A DNA stretch of 64,000 nucleotides, from the NCBI RefSeq assembly GCF_001027285.1, contig NZ_CP011509.1, forward strand, positions 12,114,501-12,178,500. Reading direction: 5' to 3'. The position numbers and the translations under genes are program-made. Below, piece by piece: positions 26,611 through 35,992 of the stretch; position 1 is the first letter of the stretch, and each line of letters begins with the position of its first letter. The stretch is from Archangium gephyra. GTDB lineage: Bacteria; Myxococcota; Myxococcia; Myxococcales; Myxococcaceae. The notes beneath the pieces were generated by a model. It was not told where the DNA came from. It did not search any database and saw nothing but the letters and a program-made list of their open reading frames with translations.

Positions 26611-28092
26611 ATGGCGCAGCCAGTCCTCCAACGCTCTCACGCCGCCCCTATGGCCCCTTCTTTTTCCGAGGAGGCCCAGCAGTGCTTCGGGGCGCTACTC
26701 CATGCGTCGGGTCTCGGACTGGCGTTCCTCGACCGGGAGCTGCGCTTCCGTTTCGTCAGCACCGCCCTGATGACCTTGAGCGGGCTGCCCGGCAGCGCGT
26801 ACGAGGGCCGCTCGACGGGCGAGGTCTGGCCCGGGCTGACCAAGGAGTTGATGCCCCTGCTGCAGCGCGCCCTGGCCGGTGAGCAGGTGGTGGGCGCGCG
26901 GGTATCGGGCCACCCGGGCTTCGCCACCAACACCCACGTGCGGCACTTCCGGGTGTCGGTGCTGCCCGCGACCTCGGGCGGACTGCGCTCGGGCGTGGGC
27001 CTGATGATGGAGGACGAGACGGAGCGCGTGGAGCGGGAGCTGGCCCTGCGCGAGAGCGAGGAGCGGCTGCGCGGCCTCGTCACCGTCTCGTGTGACGGCT
27101 ACTTCCTGCATGACGCGGGCCTCGTCCTCGAGGTGAGCCGCTCGCTGGCCAACCTCTTCGGCAGCCCGCCGGAGGAGATGGTGGGCCAGCCGCTGTCGCG
27201 CTGGGTGGCGCCCGAGTCCCGCGACGCCGTGCAGCGGGCCGTCACCCGCCAGGTGGAGTCCCCCTACGAGATGACGGGGCTGCGCGCCGACGGCAAGCGC
27301 CTCTTCCTGGAGGTGCTGGGACGGCCGGTGGAGTTCTGCGGACGCACCGTGCGGATGACGGCCGTCTGGGACATCAGCGCCCGCAAGGCCGCCGAGGAGG
27401 CCGCCGCCCGCGCCGACGCCTTCCGCGAGCAGCTGCTGGGCGTGGTGGGCCATGACTTGCGCACCCCGCTCTACGCCATCCAGCTCAGCACGGGCGCGCT
27501 CCAGCGCGGCGGGGGGTTGAACGAGACCCAGGCCCGTCAGGTGACGCACGTGGCCACGGCGACGCGGCGCATGGAGCGGATGATCCACGAGCTGCTGGAC
27601 TTCACGCGGGCGCGGCTGGCCGGAGGCATTCCGGTGCGGTGCGCGCCGATGGAGTTCGACAAGCTGCTGGAGCGGGTGGTGGAGGAGTTCCAGGCGTCCC
27701 ACCCCACCCGGCTGATCGTCTCCAAGGTGGAGGGGGACATGCGGGGCACCTGGGACGAGGCGCGGCTCGGCCAGCTGCTGGACAACCTGGTGGGCAACGC
27801 CCTGCAGCACAGCCCCGCGGACACGCCGGTGGAGGTGAAGGCGGTGGGGGTGCCGGACGGCATCACCCTGACGGTGCGCAACGAGGGGCCGCCGGTACCG
27901 CTGGAGGAGCGGGCGACCTTGTTCGAGCCCTTCAAGCGGGGCAAGCGCGCCAGTGGCGATGGGCTGGGGCTGGGCCTCTATATCGCCCGGCAGATCGTGG
28001 TGGCCCTGGGGGGCCGCATCTCGGTCGAGTCCGGAGTGGGGCTGGGCACGCGCTTCATCGTGTGGCTGCCCCGGCACGCCCCGGGCGCCTGA
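26611..28092 (+). CDS. PAS-domain sensor histidine kinase
   Basis: About 493 residues from ATG 26611; a GTG at 26599 is an alternative. Two PAS-type regions come first (about 25-150 and 155-265; GLAFLDRELRFRFVSTALM, CDGYFLHDAGLVLEV). The HisKA helix has His281 in VVGHDLRTPLYA. The ATPase domain has DNLVGNALQHSP (N box) and GDGLGLGLYIARQIV (G box). There is no membrane segment, so the kinase is cytosolic and probably senses a soluble ligand or redox state. No response regulator is adjacent (orphan kinase). It lies between atpH and atpA on the same strand, 134 nt after atpH and 164 nt before atpA. Confidence 0.92.
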   Translation: MAQPVLQRSHAAPMAPSFSEEAQQCFGALLHASGLGLAFLDRELRFRFVSTALMTLSGLPGSAYEGRSTGEVWPGLTKELMPLLQRALAGEQVVGARVSGHPGFATNTHVRHFRVSVLPATSGGLRSGVGLMMEDETERVERELALRESEERLRGLVTVSCDGYFLHDAGLVLEVSRSLANLFGSPPEEMVGQPLSRWVAPESRDAVQRAVTRQVESPYEMTGLRADGKRLFLEVLGRPVEFCGRTVRMTAVWDISARKAAEEAAARADAFREQLLGVVGHDLRTPLYAIQLSTGALQRGGGLNETQARQVTHVATATRRMERMIHELLDFTRARLAGGIPVRCAPMEFDKLLERVVEEFQASHPTRLIVSKVEGDMRGTWDEARLGQLLDNLVGNALQHSPADTPVEVKAVGVPDGITLTVRNEGPPVPLEERATLFEPFKRGKRASGDGLGLGLYIARQIVVALGGRISVESGVGLGTRFIVWLPRHAPGA

Positions 28093-28256
28093 GAGGGAAA
28101 CCCCCTCCCTCCAGTGTCGCTTACAGCGCCGATGACAACCGGTGCCCGGGTGGGCCCTTGCGCGTTGCGGTGGGGGGGTGCGCGTGGTAAGGGGGCCCCG
28201 CCATATAGGTTTCTCTGGCGGCATTCCCACCGGCCGCCCCTGTGCAAGGACGCAAG

Positions 28257-29804
<1,548 letters not shown>

Positions 29805-29831
29805 TCCAAGCCCCGAGCTGAAGCCTCACTC

Positions 29832-29864
29832 AAGCCCCGCGCTCCCGAAAGGAACGCGGGGCTT
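29832..29864 (+). terminator. Rho-independent-type terminator after atpA
   Basis: A perfect 10-bp stem AAGCCCCGCG / CGCGGGGCTT with a 13-nt loop lies 28 nt after the atpA stop. It is followed by CGTGTTTC. This shows that atpA is the last gene of its transcript. Confidence 0.85.
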
Positions 29865-29909
29865 CGTGTTTCAAGCTTCGTGGTTCAATGCCCCCATCCG
29901 TGCCCATTT

Positions 29910-29944
29910 CCCCTCGCCCTCCGGGAGAGGGACAGGGTGAGGGT
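29910..29944 (+). repeat. 35-bp dispersed GC-rich repeat
   Basis: A single plus-sense copy with CCCCTCGCCC, CCGGGAGAGGG and CAGGGTGAGGGT. It lies between the atpA terminator and the convergent operon ending at 29963. Confidence 0.75.
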
Positions 29945-29962
29945 GCCACGGGCCCCGGGTTG

Positions 29963-30289
29963 CTACGAGAGGGCCCGTCCCGCCACGCCCAGGGCCTTGT
30001 CCAGGTAACCGGCCAGCTCCGTGAGCCGGGCCACCGCCTGGGTGACCTTGTTCAGGTCATCGGCGGCCTCGGCGAGGGCGTGGTTGGTGTTGTGCATGGC
30101 ATCGGTGGCCTGCTTGAACTCGGCGGAGTTGGCGTCGAAGCGGGCGCTGAGCAGTTGAAGGAGCAGCTCGCGCAGACGCTTGCCGTGGGCGAGGTACTGG
30201 GCGCGGGTCTCGGCGGGCAGGGCGCCACTCATCGACAGGTCGAAGCTGCGCTCGACGACGCGGGTCAACGTCTGGGTGTCGAAGACCAT
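29963..30289 (-). CDS. Small helical hypothetical protein
   Basis: A 108-residue, all-helical protein without signal or membrane segment. It has heptad-like Leu/Ala spacing (ELLLQLLSARFDANSAEF, ALAEAADDLNKVTQAVARL), suggesting a coiled coil. It starts 5 nt after the stop of the lipoprotein gene at 30295, so the two are translated together, and the C-terminal region of that lipoprotein is similarly helical. A partner role for the lipoprotein is an inference. No family is recognised. Confidence 0.7.
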   Translation of the reverse strand: MVFDTQTLTRVVERSFDLSMSGALPAETRAQYLAHGKRLRELLLQLLSARFDANSAEFKQATDAMHNTNHALAEAADDLNKVTQAVARLTELAGYLDKALGVAGRALS

Positions 30290-30294
30290 GGGGG

Positions 30295-31257
30295 CTACTC
30301 CTTGGGGGACTCGCTGATGCGCTGGACGGCGGCGGCGGCGGTCTGCACGCGGCCCTGGAAGGACTGCATGGCGGAGGAGAGCTCCTCGAAGGACTCCACC
30401 TTGCGCTCGGAGCGGGCGAAGACGAGGAGGGCCTCGTGGGCGTCGCGCAGGGCGCGGGCCATCTCCACGGGCTGGGCCACCACGAGGGCCTCGTAGGTAT
30501 CGGAGGCGCGGCGGATGTCGTCGAGCACGGCGCGGCGCTCGGCGAGGGAGAGCTTTTCGCGGTGGAGGTTGTAGAACATCACCCGGGAGGCGAGGGCCTG
30601 CTTGGCCCCGGTGAGGCGCTGGGGCCCGAGCACGTCCACCAGGTCCGTCTCCAGCAGGTCGAGGATGGCGTTCACCTGGGGCGCCCCCTCTTCGATGCCC
30701 TTCTGGAGGGCGGCGCCCTGCCGGGCCTCCAGGAAGAGCGAGGTGGCCACGCCCAGGAGGGTGGTCACCGGCGCCACGTACCGGCTGGCCGAGGCATCTC
30801 CCCTGCCCGCCAGCGTCTCCATCTGCTTGCCCAGGGCGCCGAGCTGCGTGCCCAGGGCCTGGGAGCCATCGGAGAGCTTGCCCGGGTTCTCCGCGCCCGC
30901 GAGGGTGGCCAGCCGCTCGGCGTAGACACCGAGCAGGGCGATAGCGTCCATGCGGGCCTGGATGGACTCGGGGGAGAAGAGCTTACCCACCAGGGGCGTG
31001 GGCCGGCCCGCGGCGTCGCTGGCGAGCACCTCCAGGGAGGTGTCGTACAGCCGCTCGTCGAGGTAGAGATCCCTCTCGAAGCGGTTGAGCTCCGAGTAAT
31101 ACTGGCCGAGCGCGGCGCTGGCCTCGGTGTTGCCGTCCTGGAACCGGGCCACGGGCTCGCGGAAGCTGCCCGGCGTCTTGCAACCCGCTGGCAGCACCAG
31201 TGCGAGCGCCAGCGATGCACCCGCCAGGGTCCGCGCCCCTCCTCGCATCCCTCTCAT
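30295..31257 (-). CDS. Helical lipoprotein of unknown function
   Basis: A 320-residue protein with signal LALALVLPAGC (lipid site Cys26). The mature protein is almost entirely helical and rich in Glu/Arg/Ala, with coiled-coil-like stretches (SELNRFERDLYLDERLYD, LREARDAHEALLVFARS-type). I recognise no family. It is in a likely operon with the lipoprotein gene 31297-31806 upstream (39-nt gap) and the small helical protein downstream (5-nt gap). Location: inner face of the outer membrane or periplasm. Confidence 0.78.
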   Translation of the reverse strand: MRGMRGGARTLAGASLALALVLPAGCKTPGSFREPVARFQDGNTEASAALGQYYSELNRFERDLYLDERLYDTSLEVLASDAAGRPTPLVGKLFSPESIQARMDAIALLGVYAERLATLAGAENPGKLSDGSQALGTQLGALGKQMETLAGRGDASASRYVAPVTTLLGVATSLFLEARQGAALQKGIEEGAPQVNAILDLLETDLVDVLGPQRLTGAKQALASRVMFYNLHREKLSLAERRAVLDDIRRASDTYEALVVAQPVEMARALRDAHEALLVFARSERKVESFEELSSAMQSFQGRVQTAAAAVQRISESPKE

Positions 31258-31296
31258 GGGCTCCTCCTCCGTCGGTGTGGAGTCGACCCTTCCAGC

Positions 31297-31806
31297 CTAC
31301 TGCTTCTTGATGACAGCAGTGCCCTCCACATCCTGTTCCCAGGAAGGAGCGGGAATCACCACGGTGTCTGGTGAACGCCGCGGAGGCGGCTTCTCACGGG
31401 CGGCCTCGCGCTCGGCCTGGACCTCGGGCGGAGGGGGCACGTCCGTGTAGACGGCGAAGCGCACGTCGTAGGAGCGGATGATCTGCTTGCCAAAACCCCG
31501 CTCGAAGGGACGGGAGACCAGGACGACGTCCGCGCCGGCCTTGCAGGCCGTCTCGCGCAGCGCCTCCTTGCGCCCCTCCTGCCCCATCCACTGGTTGCCC
31601 TCGAAGGCCAGCGTGCCCAGCACGTCATAGGGCCGCGAGGGCTCCGAGGGCTCCACGTCCGCCTCGAAGAAGTCGAACGCACAACCCGGCGGCTTGGAGG
31701 GCCACGCCTTGAACTGGGAGGGCTCGCGCGGCGCGCCCGGCGTGGCGCAGGCGCTCGCGAGAGCGCCCACGAGGACAAGGAGGCACGGCTTCTGGACGGT
31801 GGACAT
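31297..31806 (-). CDS. Small lipoprotein
   Basis: About 169 residues from ATG 31806 (a GTG directly before is possible). The signal ends LASAC. The mature region is a compact alpha/beta domain: YDVLGTLAFEGNQWMGQEG, then CKAGADVVLVSRPFERGFG and a strand RFAVYTD. The pattern (helix after ALRETACKAGAD, then strand DVVLVS) resembles the YdgH/RcsF-like 'A-C-A-GAD-V' fold of envelope proteins, but I would not assign it. A Pro/Arg-rich tail follows. It lies 32 nt downstream of the HAD gene, so the two are probably co-transcribed. Confidence 0.72.
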   Translation of the reverse strand: MSTVQKPCLLVLVGALASACATPGAPREPSQFKAWPSKPPGCAFDFFEADVEPSEPSRPYDVLGTLAFEGNQWMGQEGRKEALRETACKAGADVVLVSRPFERGFGKQIIRSYDVRFAVYTDVPPPPEVQAEREAAREKPPPRRSPDTVVIPAPSWEQDVEGTAVIKKQ

Positions 31807-31838
31807 CACTCGGTTCCCCCGGATGGGAGTGAAGGCGC

Positions 31839-32690
31839 TCAGCCGCGCAGGCGCGGGAGGATGGCGCGCAGGCTCGGATCCATGCCGCCGCGCGAGCCGA
31901 GCGCGGCGATGGCCCGGCGCTCGTACTCGAGCGTGTTGGCGCGCTGCACCAGCTGCACGCTGGCCCCGAGCGCCGCGGGCATCGCCAGGTCCAGCTCGTA
32001 GATGTCGCCGGCCACCAGCGTCGTCTCCGGCGAGGTGTCCGTCTCGTTCCAGATGCGGCGCAGCGCATCGTAGTAGCGGCCGCGCCGCAGGTGGACGGGA
32101 CGCACCAGCGCCGCCACCTGCATCGTCTCGGGCACGGCGCCGAAGATGGCGTCCTCCGTGGAGGCCGGCTCGATGAGGAACTTGCGCGCGTCCCCGGAGA
32201 CCCGCAGCCGCTCGCGGCCGCGCGGGGCCAGCTTCGTCAGCTTCGCCTCCACCGTGGCCGTGTGCGCGTTGGTGACCACGTGCACCGGCAGCCCCGTCTC
32301 CAGCAGCGCCTCCAGCACCTCCTTCGCCTCGGGCTTGAAGGCCATGCCCACCTGCGCGTACGCCTCGCGGTAGAGCTTGTCGAGCAGCGCCGCGCGCTCG
32401 GCCTTGTCCTGCATCACCCCGAGCCGGTCACACAGCCGCCGCGCCACGAAGTTGGCCAGCAGGTACGGATCCGCCGTGGCCGGCGCCACGATGCGGCCTC
32501 CCACCTCCCAGCCGTGCTCCTCGTTGCTGGCCAGCACGCCCGCCTCCACGTCCGCCCACCCCGCCTCCATCACGTCCCGGCCGAGCTCCTCGGACAAGCG
32601 CCGGCGGAAGTGCTGGACGAAGGGCGCGCCTTCCGCCGCCGCGTCGGTGAACGTCCCGTCGAAATCCAGCACCACGCATCGAATCGCCAT
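31839..32690 (-). CDS. HAD-superfamily hydrolase
   Basis: A 283-residue cytosolic protein. Motif I is VVLDFDGTFTD with nucleophile Asp9 and acid Asp11. Motif II is the Thr in VHVVTNAH, motif III a Lys in the segment after it, and motif IV the acidic VAGDIYELDLAMP. A helical cap (about 20-115) makes it a type C1 HAD, typical of phosphatases or dehalogenase-like enzymes. Substrate unknown. It is the first gene of a minus-strand group with two lipoproteins and a small helical protein. Confidence 0.87.
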   Translation of the reverse strand: MAIRCVVLDFDGTFTDAAAEGAPFVQHFRRRLSEELGRDVMEAGWADVEAGVLASNEEHGWEVGGRIVAPATADPYLLANFVARRLCDRLGVMQDKAERAALLDKLYREAYAQVGMAFKPEAKEVLEALLETGLPVHVVTNAHTATVEAKLTKLAPRGRERLRVSGDARKFLIEPASTEDAIFGAVPETMQVAALVRPVHLRRGRYYDALRRIWNETDTSPETTLVAGDIYELDLAMPAALGASVQLVQRANTLEYERRAIAALGSRGGMDPSLRAILPRLRG

Positions 32691-33096
32691 CGTCCCAGGT
32701 CCTCTCTGTCGCAGGAGGTGGGAAATAGGCTCCCACCCCCTCCGGAATCAAGCCGGGGCGCGTCAGTCCCGGGGGGGAACCACTGCTGGCGCGGGCGTGT
32801 CAGACCCTCCGTGTAGAAGGGAGTCGCGGTCGGCGGAGGAACCGTGGGCCCTGGCGTCGGGGAGAGGCCAGGGCCCACGGGGATGTCAGACCCTCCGAGT
32901 ACAACCGAAAGTGTCGGCGCGACGTAGGCGCCGCCAGGCTCCGGCGGTCCCCTGGGAAGGCCACCGGTGCATTCATGCAGTAGGGCTGCACTTCCGCCTG
33001 GCACCTCATGGGTGCGGGGGCGGCGGAGGCGGCGCGTCCGGTTCCCCTCCCCGGGCGCGCCGCCTCAACTTTTTCGGCCCCCTTCCCTGCCCTCCC
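32691..33096. other. 406-nt gene-free gap carrying a direct-repeat/hairpin element
   Basis: There is no convincing gene here. The gap holds the upstream region of the HAD gene, a 7-bp hairpin GGTGGGA / TCCCACC (32717-32737), and the repeat element at 32798-32901. The end next to 33096 is the 3' side of the hybrid kinase gene and carries CAACTTTTTCGG, which lacks a clear stem. Confidence 0.6.
32798..32901. repeat. Direct repeat - long hairpin - direct repeat element
   Basis: Two 18-nt direct repeats, TGTCAGACCCTCCGTGTA (32798-32815) and TGTCAGACCCTCCGAGTA (32884-32901), differ at one base. Between them lies a perfect 14-bp hairpin CCGTGGGCCCTGGC / GCCAGGGCCCACGG (32842-32855 and 32867-32880) with an 11-nt loop. 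The layout is like a small non-autonomous mobile or REP-type element. I recall similar TGTCAGACCC strings between myxobacterial genes but cannot check. Confidence 0.6.
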
Positions 33097-35640
33097 TCAC
33101 AAGGCCGGCGTCCGCGGGGACTGCTCGGCGTACACACCCGGAAGCGACACGCTGAAGGTGGAGCCCTCGCCCGGGGTGCTGCGGGCCTCGATGGTGCCGC
33201 CGAGCGCCTGGACGATGGTGCGGGTGATGTAGAGGCCCAGGCCCAGTCCGCCGTAATGGCGCTCGGACACGGCGCGCTCGAAGCGCTCGAAGATGCGCGA
33301 GAGGTTGCCCGGCTCGATGCCGATGCCCTGGTCATGCACCAGCAGCACGGCATGGCCCGCCTGCGTGGTCACGGACAGCTCCACGGGCTTGCCGGCCCCG
33401 TACTTGAGCGCGTTGGTGAGCAGGTTCGTCACGACCTGATCCAACCGCAGCCGATCCCACCGGCCGAGCACGGGCCCCGGGGCGCTCACCGTGACGCGGC
33501 ACCCGGCCTTGGTGGCCTGGGGCTCGAAGCGGCCCACCACCTCGCGCACCACCTCCACCAGGTCCACGTCCTCCCAGTCCAGCTCGAGCTTGCCGGCGCC
33601 GATGCGCGAGACGTCCAGCAGGCTGTCGATGAGGCGCGAGAGCCGGGACACCTGCCGCTCGGCGACGTCCAGGTGCTCGAGCAGCGTCCCGCTGTCCAGG
33701 TCGCCGCTCCGGGTGCGGGCGGAGCGGCGCAGGGAGTGCAGCTTGAGGCGCAGCGGCGTCAGGGGCGTCTTCAGCTCGTGCGAGGCGATGGAGAGGAACT
33801 CGTCGCGCACCTGCACGGCCTCCTTGGCCTCGCGGAAGAGCCGGGCGTTGTCCACGGAGCTGGCGGCGCGGCGCGCCAGGTCCTCCGCCAGCCGCAGCTC
33901 CCACTCCTCATACTCCCGCCCCTCCCGCGCGTAGACGAGCGTGAGCGCCCCGAGAATCCGCCCCCGGCTGAGCAGGGGCACGCACAGGTACGAGCCGAGG
34001 CCGAGCTCGTGCAGCAGCCGCGTCTGGTGCTCGTCCCGCGCGCCCGCGTCGAAGAAGAACTCGGGAACGGTGGGCAGCCACTCCGTCTCGCCCGTGCGCA
34101 GCACCTTGGGCAGGCCCCGGGGGGCATTCCAGTCCAGCTCGAAGTGGCGCAGCACCTCGTGCACCAACCCCACCTTCTCCGGCTCGTGGTGGGCCGCCGC
34201 GACGCGCTCGAGGCCTCCGTCCGCCGACAGCAGATCCACCGCGCACCAGTCCGCCAGCGTGGGCACCACCAGCCGGGCCACGTGCGCCAGGGTGGCCTCG
34301 TAGTCCAGGGAGGTGGAGAGCAGCGCGCTCGCGCGGGCGAGGAAGGAGGCGGACGCCTCGGAGCGCCGCTGCTCGGTGATGTCGATGTGGATGCCCACCC
34401 ACTCGCGCACCCGCCCATCCTCCGTCACCACCGGCACGCCCCTCACGGACATGTGCCGGTACTTCCCGTCATGCCGGCGCACCCGGTGCTCCAGCTCGAA
34501 GACCTTGCGCAGGCGCAGCGCCTCCACCCACGCGCGGACCGTCCGGCTCCGGTCCTCCGGGTGGATGCACTCCAGCCAGCCGTAACGCCCGTCGAAGTAC
34601 TTCTCCAGCGGCTGGCCGGTGAAGGCCCGCCAGTGGGGCGAGTCCACGGCGACACGTCCCTCGGCGTCCGTCGTCCATACGATTTGCGAGACGGCATGCG
34701 CCAGGGAGCGGAAGCGCTCCTCGCTCTTCTGCAGGGCCTCGTGCTGGCGCTGCAACCTCGCCGACAGCTCCTCCGCCTTCAGCCGGGCGAGCATCTGCGT
34801 GGTGACCTCGCAGGCGCACACGAGCAGGCCCTCCATGCTGCCCTCCTGCGTGCGCAGCGGCTGGTACACGAAGTCGAAGAAGGCCGTCTCCCGTCCCGTC
34901 TCCCCCTCCAGCCGGAGGGGAATCGCCTTGCCCGTCACCGGCTCGCCCGTACGGAAGACATGGTCCAACAGCTCGAAGCTGTGCTGCCCGTCGATCTCCG
35001 GATGGGCCTCGCGCGCGGGCTTGCCGAGGATGTCGCGCCGCCCGACGAGCCGCAGGTAGAGCGGATTGGCGTACGTGTAGACATGCGTGGGCCCCTGCAA
35101 CAGGGCGATGGCCACGGGGGCCTGCGTGAAGACCCCGTGGAGCCGCGCCCGCTGGACGGCCGCCTCCAGCAGCGCCGCATGCTCGCGCGCGAGCAGCTCG
35201 GCCTGGGCCTCGCGCAGCCGGGCCGCCCGCTCCTTGAGCTCCCGGTCCTTCTCGAACAGGCCCACGAAGAGCCCCACCTTGGCCCGCAGCACCTCCGGCT
35301 CGAAGGGCTTGGCCAGGTAGTCCACCGCGCCCTCCACGTAGCCCTGGATGATGGAGGACTCGTCCTGGTGGTAGGCCGAGATGAGGATGATGGGCGTGTC
35401 CCGGTGCCGCGCCCGCTGGCGGATGAGCCGGGCCGTCTCGAAGCCATCCATTCCCGGCATCCGCGCATCCAGGATGATGACGGCGAAGTCCTCCCGGAGC
35501 AGACACTTCAGCGCCTGCTCCCCGGACGTGGCCTGCGTCGTGCGCACCTGCAGCGGCTCCAGCACCCCCTCGAGCGCCTGGAGGTTGGAGGGGTGGTCGT
35601 CCACCAGCAGGACGGCGGGCCTGGCAGTCACCCTCGTCAC
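33097..35640 (-). CDS. Hybrid sensor kinase: receiver-PAS-PAS-GAF-HisKA-HATPase
   Basis: About 847 residues from GTG 35640 (GAGGAAGAGG upstream; GTG 35631 also possible). It begins with a receiver domain (VLLVDDHPSN, phospho-Asp58 in ILDARMPG, Lys111 in AKPFE). A coiled coil, PAS (about 165-290), PAS/PAC (about 330-450, WVGIHIDITEQRRSE) and GAF (about 470-610) follow. Then come HisKA with His621 in IASHELKTPL and an ATPase domain (NLLTNALKYG, GGLGLGLYITRTIV). The N-terminal receiver suggests that another kinase controls it. It is soluble. It diverges from the related kinase at 35993. Confidence 0.92.
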   Translation of the reverse strand: MTRVTARPAVLLVDDHPSNLQALEGVLEPLQVRTTQATSGEQALKCLLREDFAVIILDARMPGMDGFETARLIRQRARHRDTPIILISAYHQDESSIIQGYVEGAVDYLAKPFEPEVLRAKVGLFVGLFEKDRELKERAARLREAQAELLAREHAALLEAAVQRARLHGVFTQAPVAIALLQGPTHVYTYANPLYLRLVGRRDILGKPAREAHPEIDGQHSFELLDHVFRTGEPVTGKAIPLRLEGETGRETAFFDFVYQPLRTQEGSMEGLLVCACEVTTQMLARLKAEELSARLQRQHEALQKSEERFRSLAHAVSQIVWTTDAEGRVAVDSPHWRAFTGQPLEKYFDGRYGWLECIHPEDRSRTVRAWVEALRLRKVFELEHRVRRHDGKYRHMSVRGVPVVTEDGRVREWVGIHIDITEQRRSEASASFLARASALLSTSLDYEATLAHVARLVVPTLADWCAVDLLSADGGLERVAAAHHEPEKVGLVHEVLRHFELDWNAPRGLPKVLRTGETEWLPTVPEFFFDAGARDEHQTRLLHELGLGSYLCVPLLSRGRILGALTLVYAREGREYEEWELRLAEDLARRAASSVDNARLFREAKEAVQVRDEFLSIASHELKTPLTPLRLKLHSLRRSARTRSGDLDSGTLLEHLDVAERQVSRLSRLIDSLLDVSRIGAGKLELDWEDVDLVEVVREVVGRFEPQATKAGCRVTVSAPGPVLGRWDRLRLDQVVTNLLTNALKYGAGKPVELSVTTQAGHAVLLVHDQGIGIEPGNLSRIFERFERAVSERHYGGLGLGLYITRTIVQALGGTIEARSTPGEGSTFSVSLPGVYAEQSPRTPAL

Positions 35641-35992
35641 GGTCGGCCTCTTCCTCGTCAATCCAGTGGACTGCCAGTCAGGCACTTCCCATGCCTGGCC
35701 GCCCCTGCCCGGGCTCACGCGGAGGCCCTCTCTCCAGAAGCTAGGAGCCCACCGGGCCCATGCCCATCCCCCCAGGGGCGGTTGTCCACTGCGCACCCTG
35801 CTCGGAAGGGGGTGGGCCCCGTGCACCTCTCGCGAGGCAGGAGGCGGGGGTCTTTCTCAACCCATGGGAATCACGGCGGAACACGCCGACAGGCTGACGG
35901 ATGAAACGCGCAGTGGACGACGTCCAACCGGCCTCCCGCGCCCCCCGTCGCGACGGGACGGTATGGTGGAAGCGGGGGGAGTCCACGCAGTC
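35641..35992. promoter_or_regulatory. Gap between divergent kinases with a perfect palindrome
   Basis: The 352-nt gap holds no convincing gene. CCCGTCGCGACGGG at 35944-35957 is a perfect 14-nt palindrome, 35 nt before the chosen start of the plus-strand kinase and 5 nt before an alternative ATG at 35963. It may be an operator. Confidence 0.4.
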
